Source: Lycorma delicatula | Lineage: Eukaryota; Arthropoda; Insecta; Hemiptera; Fulgoridae | Direction of reading: 5' to 3' | NCBI RefSeq assembly: GCF_047948215.1 | Contig: NC_134456.1 | Span: 197,296,034 to 197,360,033, forward strand | DNA length: 64,000 nucleotides | Shown here: piece by piece, positions 28,301-41,500 of the stretch | How positions within the stretch are numbered: the first letter of the stretch is position 1 | Layout of the letters: the number at the start of each line of letters is the position of its first letter | Notes under the pieces: model-generated | What the model saw: the letters and a program-made list of their open reading frames with translations, nothing else | Databases searched by the model: none | What the model was told of the DNA's origin: nothing | Made by a program: the position numbers and the translations under genes

Positions 28301-31300
28301 TTTTGGCATCATAAGTATATTTTTTAAATAAAAAAAAGACAAAACAAATTTATTAGTAATTTATCCTATAATTCATTAGAATTATTGGAGTTATGTAGAA
28401 GTCTATTCGATTTATAAATGACTGAAGCTTCAGGATATTAAATGACAATAATAAAAAAAAGAATGGTTAATTTCATAAGAATCATTTTAAAGTAGTTCGA
28501 CCGGGAAATAAGATTGTGTCAACACTCTAAAATTATTTCCGATGAGTAATGATCATGGTGAAAAATTGTTTATTTTTTAATATTTCTAATTTCAAGCGGC
28601 AAATCATTTTTTACACGACTGCCCAAAAAGGAGTGCAACAATTTATTTCGGGTGTATGTATATATGTTCCCTCGTAGCAGCTCAACGGCTGAACCGATTT
28701 AGATGTATGACCACGCGTTGGATTCGTTACGTTACTGGGAGTATCATAGGCTATATATAATTTATGTTTAAATAAATTGTAAAAATTTGAAAAAATGAAA
28801 TACAAAATTTTCACCTGCACGCTCTTTAATTATCTGATATTAGTAATTGCCCAATATTAAAAAGCACTGTTTGTCACCCGCACGCCTAACGCGCTCAGAA
28901 TGTGCTATTTAAAAATCAGATGCAAATTTCAAAAACCGTGCTCAGAAGTTTCCGATTTCGACAGTTAGATGGCAAAATCTATTTTATTTTTTAGTTTTGT
29001 TTGGCAGTCGTGTTTTTTTTATTTTAATGATTTAAAACTCATTAAATTGTTACTGTATGCGTCATAAGTACTGAAAATTTATCTATCTGTGTCTTTTTCT
29101 TTCATCTTTACATAAGTAAATAATTATTATACAATTTAATAATATCAGTTTTTAATCCTATAATTATAAAATAGCATTAAAAGCAAAAAATGACATTGAA
29201 CGGTAATATAATGTTTATTTAAAAAGCTATAAAAGATAGTAGAGTAATTTCAACTGAGTTATGTATATATTTATGTATTTTAATTCATTTTTTCTTTAAT
29301 AATTTTTAGATTAACTACTTCAATAAATACTTTTAAAAATAACTTAACAGTCATTTTACAATCCTTTGAAAAAGCTAGAGAAAGTAAAGATGCCCACATC
29401 GCAAGTTAAATATTGCTATATTGCAAGTTTATATAAGGAAGGTTTATAATAATTAATTATTAAGATAAAATTAACTTTTTGAATTTTTCTCTAATTTAAA
29501 TCATAATAGATAATATTAAATGATTAAAATACTATTAATTCAGTTTTTTTTAATTAATTTACATTAACTATTTTGCGTACATCTTTATTATCTATGACGA
29601 ATAAAGCTAGATAATTCCTCATTAATTATCAATTCAGAAGTACAGTTCTTTCAAAATGAAGCGTATTCATATAAGGCGCAGCGTTATTCTATGGGTTTTT
29701 TCCGAAAGAAAGATAGTTTTTTAACAAATGACAATATTTTTTTATACTCCATGGATGAGATTAGATTATTTCTTAATCGTTATGCAATGCAGAATTATAA
29801 AATTATTTCATAAATAAATAGAATATTTATCTTGTAAAATCAAATTATATGTTACACTAACTTGTTATTTATTATTTATTAATAACAAAACAATTTCAAA
29901 AACAAAGTAAATAAATATATTACATAAACTGTAATTAATAAATAGAGGTTCTGAAATAATAATATTACCTAATAAAAATTAAACGAGAAACAGATGAATA
30001 AAAACATCAGATACGCCAGCCGCCATGGCGCGAGTAGTAGTGTCTCGGCCTTTCATCCGGAGATCCCGCGTTCAAATCTCGGTCAGGCATGGCATTTTCA
30101 CGCGCTACAAAAATTTTCATTCATCTCAACCTCTGAAGCAATACCTAACGGTAGTCCCGGAGGTTTAAAAAAATCAGATATAAAAAATTTATATTAGTCA
30201 GTTTTACCACGAGCATACATTTTACTAACGTCGTTAGATTCCTAAAAAAAATTTAGTTTACCAAACCGCGATTTTACAATCTATTATGACAATTCAATTT
30301 TGCTTAAATACGATAAACGATGTGTTACTTTTAAGTAAAAAAAAATTAAAACTTCGTAGTAGCCCGGATGACGAATAACAACCTATTTTTTCTTAAACAT
30401 AAAATAAAGTGATTGTATGTGATGTTTACTTCTTTTCATTTAACTACTAATGCAGATATAAAAATTTCACCCACCGAGTGGTCTAGTGATGAACGCGTCT
30501 TCCCAAATCAGCTGATTTGGAAGTAATGAGTTCCAGCGTTCAACTCCTAGTAAAGTCGTTATTTTTATACGGATTTAAATACTAGATCGTAGATACCGGT
30601 GTTCTTTGGTGGTTACATTCCAAATTAACCACATATCTCAGGAATGGTCGAATTGAGATTGTACAAGACTTACACTTCATTTACACTCATACATATCATC
30701 CTCTGACATAATACCTGAACGGTAATTCTCGGAGGCTAAATAGGAAAAACAAAGAAAGATATAAAAATTTCAGATTTCTAAAATTGGCTAAATCTCAGTG
30801 ATAATCCCTTCTCCAAAATATCACATATGATCTACCACTTTGGTAAGTAGATGTTCTGTAATTACAAAAGTGTCTCAATCATTGAAGTAAATACGTTACT
30901 TCCATTACTATTTTAAAACTACCGGATCAAAATAAATAAACGTCTGTAGTATCACGCAATATGGTAATAAGTTCCTGCTAAAAATCAATTTATTTTTTAC
31001 GAGATTATTTTATATTTAGACACATTTGTATAAAAGAAATCAATATAATAAATATATAATCTTTTTATCATTCACATTTTTCCATAATAATTTCGATTTT
31101 ATCACGATCCTATTTTTATTTTTATACATTTTATTTTTATAAATAAATCTACGAATAAATGTTATATTTACATTAACCTTGAGCTGAGATGGCTTTGGTT
31201 CTGTACGAAGTTTATTCTGAAAATTTTATTTTAATAAGAAAAAATCAACCTTTCTTTGGAATCTATATATTATTTCTACTTAATACTTCTTTCTTATCTA

Positions 31301-34300
31301 CATTAGGTGTTTCTTTTAGGGGTAAATTTTCAAATTTGATAGTATTTTCAGTAAAATTACATCAAACTAAAACAAAATTCGCATTTCTTACTAAGTAAAA
31401 TTAAAAAAAAACACATAAAACACACACACATAGATGTGTGTAGTCTGAAAGTGATACGTAATTTTTAATGTTTCAACAGTAAAAGAATATTTTCATTTAA
31501 GTTTTTTTCTGTTATAGAACATAAAAAATATATTTAAAAAAATATAATTAACATAAAAAGTATATTTTTTATGTTCTATAACAAATTATGTTACATCAAC
31601 TTTAAATTTTCTTTTATTAGAAAGAAATGAGGGATGTATAATTTTTAAAATTAAAAAGTATTTTATTTGAATTAGAAAATAATTACATATTGATCAAATC
31701 AGATCACATACATCGTCATCATACACATGATCAAGTCAGATATGGTTGGTGAGCTATTCCACAACAAGAAGAGACCACTACAATTATTTACTTAGAAGGA
31801 TCAAGGGAAACTATAGAAAATCTTCTTCAGAGGAATTAATCCAATTATAAATTGGATTAATAACAAAAAGATAGGTTGCTATCTAACCTATTAATATAAC
31901 AGTTGCAAGAAAATAATAATATCCTATGTAGATATATCAACCATCTACAGTCGATATATTCGTATTTGGTTTTAACCTTATTTGAGTCCGTAGTTACAAT
32001 TATTTTCATTATTAGGAAGTGAGAAATAAAATTACTAAGATGGACAAGAATAGTTCATTTTTTTTTTTAAATAGAGGCAGATATTACATAAACACCAACT
32101 GTTATAGAAAATACTAGTGTAGAGCATATTAAATTACTCTGTAACAAAAGTAGAAATAGAGATTATGCAAGTACTCCTGTTTTAATTTTGGTCGGGTTGT
32201 TTTAAATTTAATTATTAAAATGTAATACTAATATTATTATACATTGTTTTTGAATTAATATTAATTTGGTATTCTTAAATAAATTTTAAAGCCACTTCTT
32301 GTATGTACTCTTCATAAAAATTTCTTAGAAATTAGTTTTTGCAGAAATTTCTTTATAAATAATTAAATAATTTTTTGGTACTTACATTTCTTTTTCGCCA
32401 GATAAATAGATAGTTACAGAAAGCATTTTAAAGATTATTAAATTTTTTTTTCAAAGTAAATCTTTTCCCAATTTGTTTTTGATTTAATAAAACTATCAAA
32501 TTTTTAATAGAATTTTTATTTTTAACTCTCTTACATACGTAAACGAAATCACCAATCCGTAGGTTATACATTTATAGATTTATCATAATAGTAACGAGCA
32601 AAATATTTATTATTTTAGCAATTTACCACTTTATGTAATTTTATTATTATTTTTTATGAGCTATAAAATATCAAGTCTTGTTTTATTCGGTATTTATTGA
32701 ATTTAAACATGAGAAAATAATACTTTTAAAAGTATACCCGATTTCCGAACGTTTATTTATTTTTGTTCATTTATTAATAGATTAGATATGTTCGCAGATA
32801 GATAACGAAAAACGTGATTGAGACAATGTAAAAACCCCAAGCCCAAGATATCTTGTTATAAATCTAAAAACATTTTGCTTATAGCTCGTAAGTTTCCACA
32901 AGGTAGAAAATATTGCATTTTATGTGAATATTTTACTTTACTTTAACTATTTTTTTTACTTTAACTTCCATGCAAAATATGATTATGTACACTTACCATC
33001 AAATAACAGACGTCATATTAGTAAATATACAGAATGTCCTACGAATAAACGGAGAAACTTTCAGGACATGTTCTACTGGTGAAAATACCGAAAAACGTTC
33101 GCATAAACCTAGGTCCAGAAACACTTTGTTTTCGAGTTACGGTTAGCCAAATATTTCGCCCGGATTTCAGCTCTTTTAACAAAAAGAAGCCCTACTCTAA
33201 ATTTAGGGACCGAAATTATGAGTAATATTGGTGGTTTCTTATGTAATTTGAGCTGAGAAATGGGATAAATTAGGTCCCAGAATTGTAACTCCAGTATTTT
33301 TTAAGATATCCGACGTAAAACACAAAACTCGGTGTCAAAAAACAAGTTTTTTTTGGGGTTTATAGTACAATAGCTTCGTTGAAACACTAATAAATGCGGA
33401 AAATTTATAAACAAAATTTTTAGGGATTTAATTTTGAGAAAATTAATGTAAATACAGCCAATAAAAAGTAAATAAAAACTTCATTACATACAAAAAGAAA
33501 ATACGATTTTCTGTCTATTTTTCTTTGCCCAATAAAAAACCAATTTTTAAAATTTTTTATTTACTTTTTATTGGAAGAATTCTGCATAAGCAGAATATTA
33601 AAAATAATAATGCTTACGCGTAAATATTGAAATTAATTGCTACTGACGACACAAATGTTCGGTTTAAGAAAGAAATTGAACTGAAACCTTCAGACACTGG
33701 TGGCTCTGCCAATTGAGTTAACGAAACTATAGTGAGGTATCTATCTGTATTACTATTTTATTATTATAATCAATTGAACTATAGTAATAAAAAACATGAA
33801 ATTGTCCTGAAAAAAATAATTATTTTCAATTACCCTCACACGTAATTGTGTAGGTTAAAAGACATAGGAATTCTAAATTTAATATTGACGTGTAACCCTC
33901 CGGAAATTATATAAAATATAACTTTGCCACCTCAGAAGTCGGTTTCAACGGCACATTTATTTCTACAAAGAAGAAAAATAAAGGTTATCTAAAAATATTT
34001 TGTTATTTTCTTTATGTACAGTAGAAAACAAAATTTTACTTATTCAAACGTTTATAATAATTTATACTTAAGTATATTATCACTTAATAATTGACCTGAC
34101 TTAAGTAAAAACGTATGATTTACTTGTAAACTGAGTTTTCTAAATGTCAAAAAACGATTGAAAAAAGCTTACTAAAATCAGCAATAATTTACAGAAAATA
34201 AAAGGAAAATTTTACATTCTCTAAATGATAATTTAAAAAAATTAAATCCTTAACTTTTTTTTCTAGTCACTTTTATTATTATTATGGGCCAAGAATAAGT

Positions 34301-37300
34301 AATTTTATATTTTCAGAATTTAAGAAGCATTATTTCAGTTAGCATGAAAAAGTAATATGATATACTCTATTTCATTTATTAACTCTTTCAAGAAATAAAA
34401 CTATAGCTGATAGTAATTATCTTGATTTTTATTATTTCTATTACAAATAATTAGTAAAGTTTTCCATTTGTAATTAATTCTTTTTAAGATAAGATTAATT
34501 AACTAATTAAAGAATTAATTCTTTTTAAAATAAGTTTAACTATTCATGAAACTAATTTTATCTTTGAAATTAAAAAAAAAATTATATATTGACAATTTTT
34601 AGTATTTTGATATGTTCAATAACACAACTAACTCATTAAAAAAAAAAAAAGAAAAAAATGCTTATTAGATTTCCTTACAATCAAAAATTATCAATGAATT
34701 AAAAAAACTTTTTGCTTGAAAAATCAAGCTAAAATACAGTCCTTTTTTAGTAAAACTAACAAATTTGTTACCTTTATTAAGAGAAATATCTTTATTAAAG
34801 CATGAGTTAAATCCCTAATTGTTCATTAATCTTTTAATTACATAATTTTCCTGATCTTTTTTAAACTGAATATTTATGATTGTTTTTTTTAAATTACTTT
34901 ATTTCACTAGTTTTTTCTACAGAATAGAAAAAACGTATAGTCACCAAAAGAGCAGTAATAAAATCTTTATGATTTGATTTATTTTACATAATTTATTAAT
35001 AAATAAATATATTCGTATATTAAAAAAAAATTGTTTTCAAAATTCCAATATTTAATTAATAATGAAACAATAAGTTACACTAAAATATGAATTCAAATTT
35101 AAACATAACGTACAAATAAATGCCATTTATAATCTGTATGCACAATGTTATTTCCTATTGTGTATTGCTTAATGCAAGTTATTTGATAACGCTTAAGTAC
35201 CCCACATTACAAATAACCTTTATAAGTAATTACCACATATACATGAGTTTTTCCCAGGGGTATAAATTTACGTTTAATAACGAATGGAAACTACAGAAAA
35301 TACAAACAAACATATAAATAAAATAAAAAACAATTAAAAAGAGATTTTTTTAATAAAATGTACAGGGAGTAGGATATGCAAATTGGTATACATTTATGTG
35401 TTGTTTAACTACTTTTATGAAGGCGCTAGTCTTACATAATTCATTAATACGATTACACATTCATTATATACCAAGTCTTTTCAATATTATATAATTCTAA
35501 CTTTTTTAACGACTTTATTTATTATTAAGTAACTGTTTTAAATTTAAAGCTAATTATGATGTAGACCTACTTATTATTTTATTTCTAACTGACCATAAAA
35601 GAATAAATTACTATATTTCATGTTAAATTAATATTTATTAAATAAGTTACAATTGTGTATAATAAAGGTTGATCTATTTTAAATAACTAGTTTTAAATTC
35701 TTAAACAGATTAAGTTAGCTAATCATAATCTTCTATGAATATATCTTATAAATATCAATTGTATAATTTGTTGCGTAATTATAATCTAACAGCATATTAA
35801 TACGTACAATTAATTATAACTGTTATTACAGTTGAGTTGTAATGCCAGTTTTCTTGTATTAATGTTTGTAAGTTTAAATAATTTAATTACCTTTCTTAGA
35901 GTTAACCTTTACATAAATTTCCTTAACTAGTTTTTTAAGCTCAGATTTATGGTCATTATAAAGTTTAAACGTAAATTACAAAATGTTTAATAAAAATAAA
36001 AATTTTAATTTTGATCAGATTATTTATTCGTGGTTTTAATATTTAGTATTCAACAATACTAATGTAAGATTTTTTCTTAAACATTACATATTTTTTTTTT
36101 TATTTACCCATTAAAAAAATTATACTTTCAGTAATAGATTAGTTAATTGGAATTCAGCTATATGCAAAAACTAACGTATAATAAGGAATATTTACTTAAA
36201 GTGATCCTTTAATGAAAACTAATAAATAGAATTAAATTTGTTCAATTTAATTTTTTATTAATTTTTTAAAATTAAATACGATACAATTTATTTTAATTTG
36301 TACTGAAAAGGAAATTGTTAAAAATTCGTATTACAATCAATTCAATTCTAATTTAATTATCCTTTGTGTTAATTTTTGAAAAAATCCGAATCAAGCTAAC
36401 TTTTTTTATAAATTTCATATTTTTAATTTAAAATATTGATATAAGTTGATATTAATAAAATATTTGATATAATAAATTAATGTATAAAAATATTTTTAAA
36501 TTATTATTGTTGCAGTTAATATTTAAATTAATTCATTAAATGCGTTAAGCCGTAAATAAATCTTAAATACATTTTTTATCTTAAATAAAAAAATATAAAA
36601 TATTTTAGACATACCTTGTAAAAAATACATTAATTTCATTTTAAACAATTTCTACTTTGTAACGTTTTGTAAAAAACGCATTTTATATTTAAACTGAATA
36701 ATAATGTTTGAATAATAAATTCGTAAATAACCTAATTATATTTAATGAAAATGATCTTATATTTATATAATATAATGTAGAATTTTATTACAGAACAAAT
36801 TCACTTATATGCATGCGTATCAAGTGCCGCTGTAACGAACTGAAATTTACTTCCGCAGTATATGGAACACCTCCTTTGCTAAGCACTAAGTAACTGACGT
36901 TGCCTTTCGTGCTGAGCACCATATATAGGATGGAAATATGGCGCAATTCCAAAGAAGCCAGCTGATCTGCAGCATCATTTTATTTCTACGTATCGAATTC
37001 TGATATTTGATTATCTTGTTCAGCGACCTACTACAGATATTTTTTATTTTACTTTTCATAAATATCAAAGAACAAAGATTGCAAATATAAAAAATGAACT
37101 CAGTAAGCTACTCTCTAAAGTACGGGTATTTTTAGTTTTAACACTTGTTCTTTTCTTTTGCTGTTTTCTTAGTATCAATCTTGAACCTTTTATTTGAATT
37201 TCCGTTAATTCGTTTTAAATCTGTTCTATATTAATTTATTTTTTTTAATTATTCGTAAGATTTAAATATTTATTAATGATATTAAAATCCACTGTTCATT

Positions 37301-38525
37301 TTAATTATTTTTGCTAATAATAATTAATATAGTTTAATATAATTTATTGTTATTAATATACAATATATAATTTTCGGGATAGTTTGATTAAATACAAGTT
37401 TTTTATTTTTGTTTTTTTAATCTATCAATTTTTCATGTATAATAATGTTACCGAATTACATAGACTTAATAAAAATGTTTGTAGCTTATTTCTATTTGAT
37501 AAGACTCAGTCGCTGGATAAATTTTAAACAATGGTCAAAATATAAATTATTAAGCACACATCAGTTTAAAACTTTTTTCACTTTCTTCTTTTTTTTGCAG
37601 GGGAGGGCATGGAAACACATTAAAAGATAACAATCATGTTCAAATTAAACAAATTTTCTAATTCTCTATTAAAGCTAAAATGAAATACTTAATTATTATT
37701 ACTAATAATAATTATTAACTAATACTAATTATTATTTGAATGTAGTTTGCGTGATAAAATAGCCAGTAATAGATATAAATCAATAATGTCAACAGATTAC
37801 ATTCGACAGTTATTAACCTAAGTTGTTAAATTTTTATTCTCATAATAATTCTCATATTACTTCTCATAAAGATATTTTGTTTTTTAAATATTTATAAATT
37901 TTTTCATCCAAATATTCGATTTCAATACTTTTTAATAGCATCTTGAGGATCGTTGAGTCCAAAAAAATTTTTTTTCATTAGGGTAATTTGAATGTCTTTT
38001 TATTTATCCATTATTTGCCTGATAGTATCAACAATAAATTAAAGTAATAAGAATTCAGCTATACGCAAAAAATTATGTGTAATAGAAATGGTTACAAAAT
38101 GTCTTATTTATGGTTAAATCTTATATAAATGGTTAAATTAAGTTATTTATTAAGAAAATTGGTACTTTGTTGAAAAACGACAAATAAGTATGAAATACTT
38201 ATTTTTGATTTTATTATTAACTCGATTTATGTCAATTTATTATTAACTACTGACTGTCATTGTATTATTAACGAAATTTATTTAAATTGTGTACAATACG
38301 ATTTATTTTTTATTTTTAGTGAGAAGGAAAAACTATTAAAAATTCATATTAGAATCAGTTTAATTTTAATGTAATTTTATGTCTGCTCTAACGTAACAGT
38401 CTGCTTTCATTTACCAAAGTAAAAGATTTGTTTGGAGTTATACAAAAATTAATTTCCGGTAAATTTTGTTTGCGTAAGGAAATTATTAATGCATGTATAC
38501 ATGTTTCAAACTCTTTTTAACTTAG

Positions 38526-38559
<34 letters not shown>

Positions 38560-41500
38560 TTCGTGCGTCTATGTCAAGAAATACAGAAGCTCAGTTTTTA
38601 ACTTAGCTGTGTACTTTCCTTTTTTTTTCAAATTATTAGATCTATTTTAATGGTAGATTTTTAATGAAGATAATTTCCCATTTGTTTGTTAGATGATTCA
38701 TAAATTATGCAAGTAACAATTTTTATTACTTCTGAGAAGTAAAGACTATCAACTTTTGATACAAAATATTCTTAGTAACATTTATGTCTTTTATCTTAGT
38801 CTCTTGTTTTATTGTAAGTATTTATTTATTCTCCGTTTTTTGATGATGTTTATAGAGCATTCCTCATAATCAATACTTTATTTTTTATGATTAAAACTGC
38901 TGTTTAATTCTGAAATATAATAAAAATTATTCATTTATTATTTTATTTAAATTTAAACAGAAAATAGGTTATAAAAAATTTAAACAAGAAAGATTGTTTT
39001 CACTTTGTAGGAATCCATAGATTGCAATCATATTATCTTTATAATATTAGAAGTTTAACTATCATCCTCTAGGTAATATATATTATTTCTACCCATAAGG
39101 AAAATCTCAGTAAAAGTTTCAAAAAAAAAAATTGCATGAAATTTTTTTTTAATTTTATTTGTTTCAATTCTGGTCCCCTGAAATCTTTTACTGTACAAAA
39201 AATAGATTACTTTATCATACCAAAATATAACTAAGAAAAATGTATGATGGGATAAAAAACTCTCGTTTGAAATTTCAAAGACGTTTCTCAAAAATTTATA
39301 TGTAATTTTATTTACGTTAACTTTCGCCGGTTAATACTAATGCTAAAATGCATATTGAGTATGAAAACTGAAAAAACCTAAAAAATGGAAGTTAGTTCAG
39401 CTTCTGTCTTATTACTTTTTTTATTAAGTGCATCTTGAACGAATAACTTTCAAAAATCTATTTTTATCAAGAGAGGCTATACCACTGATAAATATTTCAA
39501 GTGAAAAAGTAGAATAAATCTCTAATATTTCAATAGTATAAAGTGCTACCAACCTATTAAAAGTATTGAGTATAAGCAATGTTAAGTTTCGTTAAAACGG
39601 GCCATGTCCTTCATGTCTAACCTCGTTCAACAGACTTAAATTAGAATAAGGACACAAATTAAAATAAACAAAATCAATAAATCAAAAGATCTTTTACTGT
39701 AGTTTTATATGACACGTAGAAAACAAACTTTTAACATATGTCAGACGATAATACTAACTATATGTACAATGCAGAGAAAGCGCTCTCTACGTAAAATCAT
39801 CTACTTAAGAAAAATTTTATATCTAATTGAACTTTATTAAGTCAACAATAAAAATATTAATGCTCGAAAAAACCGCTGTAAAATTCGACACGCTTTCTAT
39901 TAAACCTTAATACAATCTAATTTTCGTGTTATTTGGATCAAGTTAAACTTAAATCATCCTCAAAGTTCGATAAATACATAGGTAAGAAAAATTACTTATT
40001 TTTGTCCAACAGTTTTTGAGTTTTAATGAACATCGATAGCCGGTCGCCGTGGCGCGTGTGATAGAGTCTCGGCCTTTCGTCCGGAGGTCCCAGGTTTGAA
40101 TCCCGGTCAGGCATGTCATTTTCACACATGCTAAAAAGTTTTCATCTCATCCTCTGAAGCAATACCTAGCGGTGGCCCCGAAGATTAAAAAAAATAAAAG
40201 AATATCGATAAGTATACAAGAAGATTATGATTTATTCTATTCGGAAAATATATTTACGGTATAAATAAATTTTCATGTTAAATAAATTCAGCAGTATATA
40301 TTTATAAACAACGTTTCAAACGGTAAAAACATCAATAAAATGTGTGCCTAACCTATAAAATAGAATTTTGACATTTCTGAGTACAACTTTCTGTCAATCC
40401 AGCAAGATACATTTTAGCTGTACAAGCTAAATATGAATATTCATTGTTCAACTGCTATCAATAACATATTTATGTTAGTACTAAAACTAAAAATAACATT
40501 ATTAAATCAAAATTGCATTTATATTATAGACAAATTTGCTCAATGCATTCATAAATTATACTTGGTCGTTATTATTTTTCTGTATTTATAATATTTACAT
40601 TTAATTACAACATAGACTGAAAGAAGAAAGTAGCACTAACATAAAATATCTTTACATTTATTTCTTTATTACCTTTTTTTTATTCACCATTTTGCTTTAA
40701 TGTTTAACACAAAATATTACTTTCTTTCTGTAATTTAACAGACATAAAACTGATAATTTGTTTTAATTAATTTATAAGTGAAAAAGTAAACCTTGAACTT
40801 ATGTTCATTATAAAGAACAAAACTTTAAAAAACAAAGTTTTAATAATTGGCCTTCTTGCATGCAAATTTACTGTTCGTGGCTGGAGGAAAAAAATAGGAT
40901 AAACTAAATTATAAATGTACTTATATATCCGTTTTGTTTTTTATTTAATTTCAACTGATAAAACAAAAGTTTAAAAGAAGTATTTACTGAACTTATCACA
41001 CTGATCATTAATAATATGCTCTAATTAAGTCTTATGACTTAATTAGAGCATAATATTAATGATCAGTTAGGAGTTAATAGGATTATTCCTATTCCAACAC
41101 TAAAGAAACTGTAATTAAACTTTAACACACTGATATTTTCACTTTAATTAAAATAATTTTTGACATTTGAATTATAATAAAAAAAATTTAATTCTAAGTC
41201 AAAATGAAGCAATTACCAAAACTTTTATTTCAAAGATTTTAATTTCTCATTTGTTTTTTAAATGATCTACTGAATATTTGCAAAACTGTTCTCCACTTGA
41301 AACATAAGAGTAATGGGATTCTTTGATAAATTTAAAAAGATTACCTCATTTGCAAATAAACAGAATTTTTCAGTTTTTTCTTCATAATTAGTTTTATATG
41401 AATTTCTTTTTAAATTAAAATATTATTTAAATGTTAAAGTAATTCAATTTCTGGCTTTCAACTGGAAGGCAGAAAGAAACTGGAAGGTTAAATTATCAAT

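Noticed and set aside
30014..30172. Possible tRNA gene (A and B boxes)
   Set aside because: Target duplications, a non-tRNA body and a second copy elsewhere make it a SINE; no complete cloverleaf.
36886..37068. 60-residue antisense ORF in unidentified segment
   Set aside because: No domain or neighbouring exon support; too short to call.
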